From the NCBI RefSeq assembly GCF_902859705.1, contig NZ_CADIJO010000004.1, forward strand, positions 248,001 to 312,000: a stretch of 64,000 bases of DNA, given 5' to 3'. Of this stretch, positions 46,696 to 54,899 are shown piece by piece. The stretch is from Achromobacter deleyi (GTDB taxonomy: Bacteria > Pseudomonadota > Gammaproteobacteria > Burkholderiales > Burkholderiaceae_B). The notes below the pieces were generated by a model. It saw only the letters and a program-made list of their open reading frames with translations. It was not told the origin of the DNA and made no database searches. Positions within the stretch are counted from its first letter, which is position 1. The number at the start of each line of letters is the position of its first letter. Made by a program: the position numbers and the translations under genes.

Positions 46696-48077
46696 GCATC
46701 ATCCTGCCCGTGATCGTGGGGGCCGGCCCGGCCGGCGTGCGCGCGGCCCAGGCGCTGGTCGCGCAGGGCCTGCGGCCCGTGGTGCTGGACGAGGCGCCGC
46801 GCGCCGGCGGCCAGATCTACCGCCAGCCGCCACCGGGCTTCTCGCGGCCCAAGAAGGCGCTGTACGGCTTCGAACACCGCAAGGCCGATGCCCTGCACCG
46901 CCAGATGGACGAACTGCTGCCGCGCATCGACTACCGGCCCGGCAGCCTGGTCTGGAACGCCGAAGGCAAGGTGCTGGACGTGCTGCAAGCCGGCGCCAGC
47001 GCCCCGGTGCCCTATACGCACCTGATCCTGGCCACCGGCGCCACCGACCGCGTGCTGCCTTTTCCCGGTTGGCTGACGCCCGGCGTCTATACCCTGGGCG
47101 GCTCGCAGGTGGCGTTGAAGCACCAGGGCTGCGCCATCGGTTCGCGCGTCGTGTTCCTGGGCACCGGTCCGCTCCTGTACCTGGTGGCCTATCAATACGC
47201 CAAGGCCGGCGCCACGGTGGCCGCGGTGCTGGATACCTCGCGCTTCGCGAACCGCGTGGCCGCCCTGCCCGGCCTGCTGCGCGCACCAGGGCTGCTGGCC
47301 AAGGGGCTGTACTACATGGCGTGGCTGCGTGCGCACGGCGTGCCCATGAAAAGCGGGGTGCGGCCGGTGCAGGTCGACGGCGACGCGCGTGTCACCGGCC
47401 TGGTCTATCGGCAAGGCGCACGGCAGCACCGCATCGACTGCGACGCGGTGGGCTACGGCTTGTCCCTGCGGTCCGAAACGCAATTGGCCAGCCTGGTGGG
47501 CTGCCAGTTCGACTTCCATGCCCGCGACCGCAACTGGACGCCGCGCCGCGATGCCGCCGGGCGCAGCAGCGTCACCGGCGTCTACGTGGCGGGTGACGGT
47601 GCGGGCATCGGCGGCGCCGATGCAGCCGAGCTGGCCGGCGAGCGCGCCGCGCTGGCATTGCTGGAAGACGCAGGTTATCCACAGCCCGGCGGCCGCGCGC
47701 GCGAACTCGAAGCCCGCTTGGCTGCCAACGGCCGCGTGCGCGATGCGCTGGAACGCGCGTTTCCGTTTCCCGACGACTGGGCGGCCGATATCGCCGACGA
47801 CACGGTGGTGTGCCGCTGCGAAGAAGTCACCGCGGGCACGATGCGCGCCGCGATCCACACGACCGGTGCGCGCGAAATGAACCGCCTGAAGGCGCTGACC
47901 CGCGTGGGCATGGGCCGCTGCCAGGGCCGCATGTGTGGCGCGGGCGCCGCCGAAGTGCTGGCGCACGCTTGCGGCGCGTCGCCCGACGCGGTGGGTCGCC
48001 TGCGCAACCAGCCCCCGGTCAAGCCCATCCCGGTGGATATCGTCTGCCTGGACCGTTCCGCAAGGGCCGCGCCATGA
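46692..48077 (+). CDS. FAD/NAD-binding subunit with C-terminal [2Fe-2S] domain (HcnB/OoxA-type)
   Basis: A 461-residue flavoprotein. The N-terminal dinucleotide fold is PVIVGAGPAGVRAAQALVAQ, with a second one in GSRVVFLGTGPLLYLVAYQY, as in pyridine-nucleotide oxidoreductases. The C-terminal ~80 residues carry the cysteines of a bacterioferritin-associated ferredoxin-like domain (VVCRCEEVTAGTM, GMGRCQGRMCG). This matches the alpha subunit of opine oxidases and HcnB. It overlaps both neighbours by 4 bases, so the three subunits are made together. Confidence 0.88.
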   Translation: MSIILPVIVGAGPAGVRAAQALVAQGLRPVVLDEAPRAGGQIYRQPPPGFSRPKKALYGFEHRKADALHRQMDELLPRIDYRPGSLVWNAEGKVLDVLQAGASAPVPYTHLILATGATDRVLPFPGWLTPGVYTLGGSQVALKHQGCAIGSRVVFLGTGPLLYLVAYQYAKAGATVAAVLDTSRFANRVAALPGLLRAPGLLAKGLYYMAWLRAHGVPMKSGVRPVQVDGDARVTGLVYRQGARQHRIDCDAVGYGLSLRSETQLASLVGCQFDFHARDRNWTPRRDAAGRSSVTGVYVAGDGAGIGGADAAELAGERAALALLEDAGYPQPGGRARELEARLAANGRVRDALERAFPFPDDWAADIADDTVVCRCEEVTAGTMRAAIHTTGAREMNRLKALTRVGMGRCQGRMCGAGAAEVLAHACGASPDAVGRLRNQPPVKPIPVDIVCLDRSARAAP

Positions 48078-49243
48078 TCGAACGCATCGACACCGAAGTC
48101 GCCATCATCGGCGGCGGCATCGTCGGCGGCAGCGCCGCGCTGTTCCTGCGCCGCCTGGGCGTGCCGGTGGTGCTGCTGGAAGCGGCGCTATGCGGCGCCC
48201 GCGCCAGCGGCGTGAACTACGGCGGCGTGCGGCGCCAGGGCCGCGGGCTGGAACAGATGCCGCTGGCACGCCGTGCGCACGAACTCTGGGGCCAGCTGCC
48301 CGAGCTGATCGGCATCGACGGCGAGTACGTGCGTTCGGGCCACCTCAAGCTGGCCTGTTCCGATGCCGACCTGCAAGCACTGCACGCCTATCGCGAACAG
48401 ACTCGCGGCTTCGGCATGAACCTGCAGATGCTGGACCAGCGCACGCTGGCGCGCCGCTTTGGCTGGCTCGGCGAACAGGTCGTAGGCGGTTCGCTCTGCC
48501 CCGACGACGGCCACGCCAATCCGCGGCTGGTATCGCCTGCCTTTGGCCGTGCCGCGCGCGCGCTGGGGGCGGATGTGCGCGAAGGCACCGCCGTCACCGA
48601 AGCCATCCACGACGGCGACCGCTTCGTGCTGCGCGCCGGTGAGCTGGAAGTGCGCGCGCGTTTCCTCTTGAACTGCGCCGGCGCCTGGGCCGGCCGTTTC
48701 GCCCAGGGCTTTGGCGAAGCCGTACCCGAAACCTCGATCCATCCGCTCATGATGGTGACCGAACCCCTGCCGCTGTTCATGGATGTCAGCCTGGGCATGC
48801 AGGGCGGCGGCATCTATGCGCGCCAGGTCGCGCGCGGCAACTGCGTCATCGGCGGCGGCCGCGCGGTCGCGTCCGGCCCCGACTACGCCCGCCCCGGCCG
48901 CGACGCCACCGGCACGCTCATGGCCAACGCGCAGCGCCTCTTGCCCGCACTGCGCGGCGCCCAGGTCATCCGCTTCTGGACCGGCGTCGAAGGCAACATG
49001 CCCGACCACAACCCGGTGCTGGGCCCCAGCGCCACCGTGCCGGGCCTGTTCCACGCCTTCGGCCTGTCGGGCGCGGGCTTTCAGATCGGCCCCGCCGTGG
49101 GCGAAGCGCTTTCCGAACTGGTCGTGCACGGCCGGTCTTCCATTCCCATCGATGCCTTCGGCATTGGACGATACACGGGGGCCGCTCACGGCGCCGTGCC
49201 TCGGTTGGGGCCTGTTCGTGAGCAAACGCTGGAGTCACCATGA
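48074..49243 (+). CDS. FAD-dependent amino-acid oxidase/dehydrogenase subunit (DAO fold, HcnC/OoxB-type)
   Basis: A 389-residue flavoprotein of the D-amino-acid oxidase/sarcosine oxidase beta fold: DTEVAIIGGGIVGGSAALFL at the N-terminus, RASGVNYGGVRRQGRGLEQM as the flavin loop, and FHAFGLSGAGFQIGPAVGEA near the C-terminus. It is the likely substrate-oxidising subunit of the complex, acting on an N-substituted or D-amino acid. It overlaps the previous gene and the following binding-protein gene by 4 bases each. Confidence 0.88.
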   Translation: MIERIDTEVAIIGGGIVGGSAALFLRRLGVPVVLLEAALCGARASGVNYGGVRRQGRGLEQMPLARRAHELWGQLPELIGIDGEYVRSGHLKLACSDADLQALHAYREQTRGFGMNLQMLDQRTLARRFGWLGEQVVGGSLCPDDGHANPRLVSPAFGRAARALGADVREGTAVTEAIHDGDRFVLRAGELEVRARFLLNCAGAWAGRFAQGFGEAVPETSIHPLMMVTEPLPLFMDVSLGMQGGGIYARQVARGNCVIGGGRAVASGPDYARPGRDATGTLMANAQRLLPALRGAQVIRFWTGVEGNMPDHNPVLGPSATVPGLFHAFGLSGAGFQIGPAVGEALSELVVHGRSSIPIDAFGIGRYTGAAHGAVPRLGPVREQTLESP

Positions 49244-50310
49244 TGGACAAGAAACAGGGCGGCAAGGGCCGCCTGCACAAGGGGAAGTGGCTGCTGGGCG
49301 CTGCGCTGGCTGCGCTGTCGGTCGGCGCCATGGCGCAGCAAAAAACGTTGTACGTCGGCATGAACGGCGGCGACATGGAACGCGCCTTCACCCAGTACGT
49401 GTTTCCCGATTTCGAGAAGGCCAACAACGTCAAGATCGTCGTCGTGCCCGGCACGTCCACCGACGTGCTGGCCAAGGCCCAGGCCTTCAAGGACAAGCCG
49501 CAGATGCACGTCATGTTCCTGGACGACGGCATCATGGCGCGCGCCATCACCATGGGCCTGTGCGAACAGCTCAACGACGACCCCGTGCTCAAAGAGCTGT
49601 ACCCCACCGCCGTCATGAAAGACCGCATGGCCGCCGGCATCGACATCGGCATGACCGGCCTGGGCTACAACACCAAGCTGTTCGCCGACAAAGGCTGGGC
49701 CCCGCCCACTTCGTGGATGGACCTGGCCGACCCCAAATACAAAGGCAAAGTCGTCTTCCAATCCGCCTCCGGCAGCACCTTCGGCCTGCACGGCTTCCTG
49801 ATGTTCAACCGCATCCAGGGCGGCACCGACCAGAACACCGAACCCGGCTTCAAGCAGTGGCCCACCACCATCGGCCCCAACGTGCTGGAATACATCCCCA
49901 ACTCGGCCAAGCTGGCCGAAATGATCCAGTCCAACGAAGCCGCCATCTTCCCGCTGACCCCCACCGCCATCGCCCGCCTGAAAAAGCGCGACATCCCCGT
50001 CGAATACGTCCAGCCCAAGGAAGGCTCGGTCATCCTGATGGTCGGCGAATGCGTCATCGCCAAGAACAGCGAACCCGAACTGTCCCAGAAACTGGCCCTG
50101 TACCTGCTGTCTGCCCAGGCCCAGGCCAAGGCACTGGAAATGGGCGGCCATTTCCCGTCCAATAAGAACGTTCAGCCGCCGGCCGGCAACGAAGAGGCGC
50201 TCACGCGCTTCCAGGGCTACATGGCCAACGCCAAGATCCTGGACTGGGACCAGATCAACGCCACCCGTCCCGCCTTCAACGCGCGTTGGAACCGCACCGT
50301 CGAACGCTGA
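49240..50310 (+). CDS. ABC transporter substrate-binding protein, PotD-like
   Basis: A 356-residue periplasmic binding protein of the spermidine/putrescine class (SBP_bac_8 type). It has a basic N-terminus (MMDKKQGGKGRLHKGKW), a signal helix (LLGAALAALSVGAMAQ) and motifs YVFPDFEKANNVKIVVVPGT and GMTGLGYNTKLFADKGWAPP. The binding protein comes last in the operon, after the dehydrogenase, which strongly ties transport and oxidation. ATG 49240 overlaps the previous stop; ATG 49243 is equally possible. Confidence 0.9.
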   Translation: MMDKKQGGKGRLHKGKWLLGAALAALSVGAMAQQKTLYVGMNGGDMERAFTQYVFPDFEKANNVKIVVVPGTSTDVLAKAQAFKDKPQMHVMFLDDGIMARAITMGLCEQLNDDPVLKELYPTAVMKDRMAAGIDIGMTGLGYNTKLFADKGWAPPTSWMDLADPKYKGKVVFQSASGSTFGLHGFLMFNRIQGGTDQNTEPGFKQWPTTIGPNVLEYIPNSAKLAEMIQSNEAAIFPLTPTAIARLKKRDIPVEYVQPKEGSVILMVGECVIAKNSEPELSQKLALYLLSAQAQAKALEMGGHFPSNKNVQPPAGNEEALTRFQGYMANAKILDWDQINATRPAFNARWNRTVER

Positions 50311-50399
50311 CCACAGGCGCGCCGCACCGTCCCCACCGAGAACGGCGCGGCGCCGATCCCCCCAGGGCGCGACCGCGCCCGCTACGGAGTAAGCCAGGC

Positions 50400-51338
50400 A
50401 TGCGGCTCATCATCAGGTCAGGCAGCCCTCGCGCCATCGACGAATGGCGCGAAAAGTTCAAGATCCACGCGCCCGCCCTGGACGTGGTCGACTGGCACGA
50501 CGACATCGACCCCGCCACCGTCGACTATGCCCTGGTCTGGGCCCCCGACCCCGGCCGCCTCGCCACCTTCCCCAACCTCAAACTCATCATCAGCGCCGGC
50601 GCTGGCGTCGACCACATCGTTTCCGACCCCGCCTGGCCTCGCCACCTGCGCATCGCCCGCATGGTCACCCCGCGCACCGAAACCGAAATGGCCGAATACG
50701 TCCTGACCAGCGCCCTCATGCTGACCCGCGACGTCAAACGCGCCATCGACCAGCAAGCCCGCCGCCACTGGGAACTGTACGACTCCCTGCGCGTCGCCGC
50801 CGACATCCGCGTCGGCATCATGGGCCTGGGCCACCTCGGCATCGCCGCCGCCCGCCTGCTGTCCCGCGTCGGCTTCCCCGTCGCCGGCTGGTCCCGCGGC
50901 GCCAGCACCCTGCCCGACGGCCTGCCGTCCTACGCCGGCCAGGCCCAATTCGGCGAATTCCTGTCCCGCACCGACCTCCTCGTGTGCCTCCTGCCCGCCA
51001 CCGAATCCACCCGCGGCATCCTCAACCACACCACCTTCGCCCAACTCCCCCGCGGCGCCAGCCTAATCAACGCCGGCCGCGGCGCCCACATGGTCACGCA
51101 AGACGTCCTGAACGCCCTGAACTCGGGCCACCTGCACCAGGCCGTCCTGGACGTCTTCGACCCCGAACCCCTGCCCCCAGACTCCCCCCTCTGGACCCAC
51201 CCCAACATCATCATCACCCCCCACTGCGCCGCCATCCCCGACCGCGAAGAACGCGCCAGGCACACCGCCTGGCTGATCGAAGCAAACGAACGCGGCGAAG
51301 CCCTCCCCAACATCTACGACCCCGCACGCGGCTACTGA
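50400..51338 (+). CDS. D-2-hydroxyacid dehydrogenase (GhrA-like glyoxylate/hydroxypyruvate reductase)
   Basis: A 312-residue NAD(P)H-dependent reductase. The nucleotide fold is VGIMGLGHLGIAAARLLSRV, and the catalytic Arg, Glu and His are seen in LINAGRGAHMVTQD, VFDPEPLPPDSPLW and IIITPHCAAIPDREER. GhrA-type enzymes reduce glyoxylate or hydroxypyruvate. It begins 89 bases after the PotD-like stop and may be the last gene of the operon, removing a 2-oxo acid released by the upstream dehydrogenase; that link is inference. Its 3' part is unusually C-rich. Confidence 0.85.
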   Translation: MRLIIRSGSPRAIDEWREKFKIHAPALDVVDWHDDIDPATVDYALVWAPDPGRLATFPNLKLIISAGAGVDHIVSDPAWPRHLRIARMVTPRTETEMAEYVLTSALMLTRDVKRAIDQQARRHWELYDSLRVAADIRVGIMGLGHLGIAAARLLSRVGFPVAGWSRGASTLPDGLPSYAGQAQFGEFLSRTDLLVCLLPATESTRGILNHTTFAQLPRGASLINAGRGAHMVTQDVLNALNSGHLHQAVLDVFDPEPLPPDSPLWTHPNIIITPHCAAIPDREERARHTAWLIEANERGEALPNIYDPARGY

Positions 51339-51405
51339 CGCAGGGCACAGGCAAGAACGCCAAGCACACAACTCGCCCAGCCCTCGTGAAGCTGAAACGA
51401 GCAGA

Positions 51406-51565
51406 GCCTGGGGCGCCGGGGCCGTGGGGGTGCGGGGCGTGTAGATGCGCCCGAGGGAATTCGAAGGGAGCCGCAGGCGGACGAGAATGACGAAGGGGCA
51501 GTCCGGAGCGAAGGCTCCGGACCGCAATCGTAGCCCCGCACCCCCACGGCCCCGGCGCCCCAGGC
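51406..51565 (+). repeat. Long inverted-repeat element B: 33-bp perfect arms around the shared core
   Basis: Left arm 51406-51438 and right arm 51533-51565 are exact reverse complements. The 94-base core shares with element A (inverted) the words ATGCGCCCGAGGGAAT, GAAGGGA, ATGACGAAGGGG, and a last ~31 bases containing the hairpin GTCCGGAGC/GCTCCGGAC and ending CCGCAATCGT. A second hairpin is GCC-GCA-GGC here and AGGCC-GAA-GGCCT in A: a covarying stem. The arms are unrelated to those of A. It lies between the GhrA-like and AraC-type genes, both on the plus strand. No other gene is visible in 51339-51652. Confidence 0.9.
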
Positions 51566-51652
51566 GTCTAAAGAACTCCACCCCCCATCAGCAAAAAAAC
51601 CGCAAAATCTGCAAACGAACAAAACCTACATTGCTCCCCAAGGAGCCCGCAA

Positions 51653-52486
51653 GTGAAACCCCAAACCAAAACCCAATATGCCCACCGCATGGACCCCGTC
51701 CTGCGCTGGCTGGCAAGCAACCCCGACGCCGACCCAGACCTGTATCAGCTGGCCGACCTCGCCTGCCTGTCCCCGTATCACTTCCACCGCGTCTACCGCG
51801 CGATGATGGGTGAAACGGTCAACGCCACCGTGCAGCGCATCCGCATGCATCGCGCGGCCGTCGCATTGGGTGGCACCGGGGCTTCACTGCGAGACGTTGC
51901 GCAGCGAGCCGGTTACGAATCAGACGCTGCCTTCAGCCGAGCCTTCGGCGCCACCTTCGGCATCTCGCCGGGGCGCTATCGCGAAGCCCGCTCCCGTCCC
52001 TTTGACCCTCAGGAGCTAGGCATGTACCCCATCACCATCGAAACCTTTCCTGGCGCCATCCTGGCCGCCTTGCCGCACCGTGGCAGCTACCAGGAGATCG
52101 GCCCCGTCTTCACCCGCGCCTTCATGCTGGCTGGCAGCCGCGGCCTCGCCCGCCCCGAATCCATCGGCTTCGGCGTCTACTTCGACGACCCCGAACAAGT
52201 ACCCGTCGGCCAGCTGCGGTCCCTGGCCGGCATGTCCGTCGCGCCCGACGCCGACCTGGGCGATGAACTTGAACGCTTCGAGATCCCGGCCGGCCGCTGC
52301 GCCATCCTCACCTACACCGGGCCCTACAACGAAATGGACAAGCCCTATAACTGGATGTTCTCCGAATGGCTGCCCGCCAGCGGCGCCGTGCCGGCCGACT
52401 TTCCCATGTTCGAGCAATACCTGAACGACCCGCGCACCACCCCGCCCGCCCAATTGCAGACGCGCATCTGCATGCCGCTGAAATAG
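51653..52486 (+). CDS. AraC-family regulator with GyrI-like ligand domain
   Basis: A 277-residue regulator: two AraC HTH motifs in residues ~20-110 (DLYQLADLACLSPYHFHRVY and LRDVAQRAGYESDAAFSRAF, then FGISPGRYREAR) and a GyrI-like (SOUL-like) domain from ~123 (MYPITIETFPGAILAALPHR; AGRCAILTYTGPYNEMDKPY). Such proteins, like Rob or SoxS-related regulators, bind hydrophobic ligands or drugs. The start is GTG 51653 with AAGGAG 8 bases upstream. No obvious target gene is adjacent. Confidence 0.9.
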   Translation: MKPQTKTQYAHRMDPVLRWLASNPDADPDLYQLADLACLSPYHFHRVYRAMMGETVNATVQRIRMHRAAVALGGTGASLRDVAQRAGYESDAAFSRAFGATFGISPGRYREARSRPFDPQELGMYPITIETFPGAILAALPHRGSYQEIGPVFTRAFMLAGSRGLARPESIGFGVYFDDPEQVPVGQLRSLAGMSVAPDADLGDELERFEIPAGRCAILTYTGPYNEMDKPYNWMFSEWLPASGAVPADFPMFEQYLNDPRTTPPAQLQTRICMPLK

Positions 52487-52517
52487 GCCCGCCACCCCGG
52501 CGTTCGCAACCCCCCGG

Positions 52518-52539
52518 GGCCTGTTGCCGACAACAGGCC
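52518..52539 (+). terminator. Hairpin after the AraC-type gene
   Basis: GGCCTGTTG (52518-52526) pairs perfectly with CAACAGGCC (52531-52539) around CCGA. It lies 32 bases after the stop. There is no T-tract directly after it, and the composite element C begins next to it. Confidence 0.55.
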
Positions 52540-52811
52540 CTAGGGCCTGCTAACACTAAAAGGAGCCTCGCACAGGCCAGTAATCGGTCGCCAGGCTAGG
52601 CGCGGTCGCCGCCGCGTGGCTGTGCCACGCAAGGTGAGCGCAACGACGCCTGGCGACCGATTACTGGCCTGCCCGAAGGGTGAGTACCCAAATGAGTGCC
52701 TCTCAGCGTTGCGAATGCTCGCCGTGGTGCCGCCACGACTGCGCTTCGCGCCTTGATAGCCACTCATTTGGGTACTCATGCGAGGCTCCTTTTAGTGTTA
52801 ACAGGCCCTAG
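52540..52811. repeat. Composite inverted-repeat element C: outer stem enclosing two stem-core units
   Basis: Outer arms 52540-52572 and 52779-52811 are 33 bp with one mismatch. Directly inside are two units. Unit C1 has perfect 24-bp arms (52573-52596, 52648-52671) and a 51-base core with hairpin GCGTGGC/GCCACGC. Unit C2 has perfect 18-bp arms (52681-52698, 52761-52778) and a 62-base core with hairpin CGTGG/CCACG. The C2 core, read on the minus strand, resembles C1: AGGCGCG, CGTGGC, CCACG, GCAACG in the same order. The outer arms touch the units with no spare bases; only CCCGAAGGG separates C1 and C2. The right outer arm contains the stop codon of the LysR gene. No coding frame is likely. Confidence 0.9.
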
Positions 52812-53704
52812 CCCAACACCCCCGCCAGATACTGCCGCAGCCACGCGTGCGCCGGATCGTCCTGGTAGCGCTCGTGCCAATAGAGCGACACCGTGATCGC
52901 CGGCAGGCTCAGCGGCGCCTTCAGCGTCACGATGCGCGCGCTGCCCGACATCGCCTTCGCAATGCTCACCGGCATCGTCGCGATCAGGTCCGAGGCCTCG
53001 ACGATGAACGGGCACACCATGTAGCTGGACAACGTCGCCACGATCCGCCGGCTGCGGTTCTGCCCCATCAGGATGCGATCGATCGCGGTACTGAAATAAC
53101 GCGTGTGGGCCGCCAGGTCCAGGTGCCCGTAGCTCAGGTAGGCGTCCAGGTTCCAGCGCTTGCGCAGGCACGGGTGGCCTTCGCGCACGATGCACACCGC
53201 GGGTTCCTGGTACAGGAAGCGCGTGCGCAGATCCGGCGCCGGGTCGGGAAAGTAGCCCGCGATCAATTCCACATGATTGGTGTCCAGCATGCTCAAGCCG
53301 TGCTGCGGCCGCGCCGGCACGATCAGCAACTGGAAATGCGGTGCGTCGACCGCCAGCCTGGGGATAAGTTTGGGCAGCAGCGTGTACTGCACATAATCGG
53401 TCGCATAGAACGACAGGCTGCGCGACGAATGCGCCGGGTCGAACACCTCGCGCGTGCGGGTGGCGCGGCGCCAGCTTTCGAGCAGCGGCTGAAAGCCCTG
53501 GTGCAGCTCCTGTGCCCGCAGCGTCGGTTGCCATGAACCGCCCTCGCGCACCAGCAGCGGATCGCCGAACAACTGCCGCAGCCGGTTCATCGCCGCGCTC
53601 ATCGCGGGCTGGCTGATGCCCAGCTGCTCGGCCGCGCGCGACACATTGCGGCAGGCCATCAGCGCATCGAAATGCAGCAGCAGATTCAGGTCCGGATTCT
53701 TCAC
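52808..53704 (-). CDS. LysR-family transcriptional regulator (NodD/LinR-like)
   Basis: A 298-residue LysR protein: HTH at about 8-60 (HFDALMACRNVSRAAEQLGI, SQPAMSAAMNRLRQLFGDPL), effector domain from ~95 (RSLSFYATDYVQYTLLPKLI). I start at GTG 53704 (VKNPDLNLLLHFDAL), the usual N-terminus of this subgroup; the frame is open 42 codons further without similarity. Its stop codon lies in the right outer arm of element C. It is divergent from the Bug receptor gene and the hyu genes, which it probably controls. Confidence 0.88.
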   Translation of the reverse strand: MKNPDLNLLLHFDALMACRNVSRAAEQLGISQPAMSAAMNRLRQLFGDPLLVREGGSWQPTLRAQELHQGFQPLLESWRRATRTREVFDPAHSSRSLSFYATDYVQYTLLPKLIPRLAVDAPHFQLLIVPARPQHGLSMLDTNHVELIAGYFPDPAPDLRTRFLYQEPAVCIVREGHPCLRKRWNLDAYLSYGHLDLAAHTRYFSTAIDRILMGQNRSRRIVATLSSYMVCPFIVEASDLIATMPVSIAKAMSGSARIVTLKAPLSLPAITVSLYWHERYQDDPAHAWLRQYLAGVLG

Positions 53705-53878
53705 GACTGCCCACCTATAAATGGCATCTATACCAATATAAACCGCCAGGGCTGCTGGCAGATGCCCGCCAAGCCTAGGATGTTCCCGTTGTTGCAGTGA
53801 ACCCGAGGCAATGCCTCTCAGGCTGGACACGCATGATCCGGCCGCAAGGAAGTTCTATCAACAAGGGGAAACCAAGCC
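53705..53878. promoter_or_regulatory. Divergent promoter region between LysR and the Bug receptor gene
   Basis: A 174-base gap with the AT-rich dyad TATAAATGGCATCTATA (53716-53732) close to the LysR start, a plausible LysR autoregulatory site. A run AACAAGGGGAAACC serves as ribosome site for the downstream ATG. Confidence 0.35.
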
Positions 53879-54859
53879 ATGAACGCAGCGTTTATTCGCA
53901 AGTGCTGTCTTGTATTCGGGAGCGTCGCGCTAGCTGCGGCCGCCCTGCCGGCGCGAGCCGACTGGCCCGACAAAGTGATCCGCATCGTCGTGCCTTTCGC
54001 GGCGGGCGGCTCGACCGACCTGATCGCGCGCAAGGTCGCCGAAGGACTGGGCCAACGCCTGTCCGCCAATGTCATCGTTGAAAACCGCCCCGGCGCGGGT
54101 GGCACCGTCGGCACCGACTACGTGGCGCGCCAGCCGCCCGATGGCTACACCATCCTGATGGGGTCCGTCAGCACGCACGGCAGCGCGCCCTGCGTGTATT
54201 CGAAGCTGCCCTACGACCCGGTCAAGGACTTCACGCCGCTTTCCGTGGTGGCCACCATTCCCAACGTGATGTCGGTCAACCAGTCGGTGCCGGCCAACAC
54301 GCTGCAGGAATTCGTGGCGCTGCTCAAGAAGGATCCCGAGAAGTACTCGTTCGCCTCCAACGGCCAGGGCACCTCCAACCACCTGGCGGCCGAGCTGTTC
54401 AAGAGCACGGCGGGCGTGTCCATGGTGCACGTGCCGTACCGCGGTTCGGGCCCGGCGCTGATCGACCTGGTGAGCGGCCAGATCAACATGATGATGGACG
54501 TGGTGATGACGTCCTACCCCTACATCAAGGACGGCAAGATCAAGGCGCTGGCGGTGACCTCGCCGCAGCGCTCCAGCATGTTGCCCGATGTGCCCACGGT
54601 GGCCGAGTCCGGCTATCCAGGCTACGAGGCCATGGTGTGGTTCGGCATGCTGGCGCCGGCCAAGCTGCCCGAGCCGCTGCGCCAGAAGCTGACTGATGCG
54701 TTGGTGCAGACCCTGCACGCGCCGGCCATGAAGACTTATCTGGAACAGCAGGGTGCGCAGGTATCGGACGTATCTGGCCCGGCCTTCGGCGCCATGATCA
54801 AGGACGAAATCAGCAAGTGGTGCGGCGTGGTCAAGCAGGCCGGCATCCACCTGGATTGA
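53879..54859 (+). CDS. Bug-family tripartite tricarboxylate transporter substrate-binding protein
   Basis: A 326-residue periplasmic receptor (TctC/Bug family), very common in Bordetella and Achromobacter relatives. Signal peptide about residues 1-27 (CCLVFGSVALAAAALPARA). Family motifs are WPDKVIRIVVPFAAGGSTDL, VIVENRPGAGGTVGTDYVA and HVPYRGSGPALIDLVSGQIN. No TctA/TctB membrane genes are nearby, so it is an orphan receptor that must share a distant permease or act in sensing. It precedes hyuA by 40 bases and may bind the substrate of the HyuAB enzyme. Confidence 0.92.
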   Translation: MNAAFIRKCCLVFGSVALAAAALPARADWPDKVIRIVVPFAAGGSTDLIARKVAEGLGQRLSANVIVENRPGAGGTVGTDYVARQPPDGYTILMGSVSTHGSAPCVYSKLPYDPVKDFTPLSVVATIPNVMSVNQSVPANTLQEFVALLKKDPEKYSFASNGQGTSNHLAAELFKSTAGVSMVHVPYRGSGPALIDLVSGQINMMMDVVMTSYPYIKDGKIKALAVTSPQRSSMLPDVPTVAESGYPGYEAMVWFGMLAPAKLPEPLRQKLTDALVQTLHAPAMKTYLEQQGAQVSDVSGPAFGAMIKDEISKWCGVVKQAGIHLD

Positions 54860-54899
54860 GCGCGTCGGCGCCCTTTATTTTTCTCTGGGAAGCACAAGC

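Noticed and set aside
46357..49243. Naming the three-subunit flavoenzyme hydrogen cyanide synthase (hcnABC)
   Set aside because: The subunit layout is shared by opine oxidases and other amino-acid dehydrogenases; the tie to a PotABCD-type importer and GhrA fits catabolism better, and no diagnostic HCN-synthase residue could be checked.
42094..52811. CRISPR array or insertion sequence as explanation of the inverted-repeat elements
   Set aside because: There are no regularly spaced direct repeats, no cas or transposase gene, and the arms differ between copies, unlike IS ends.
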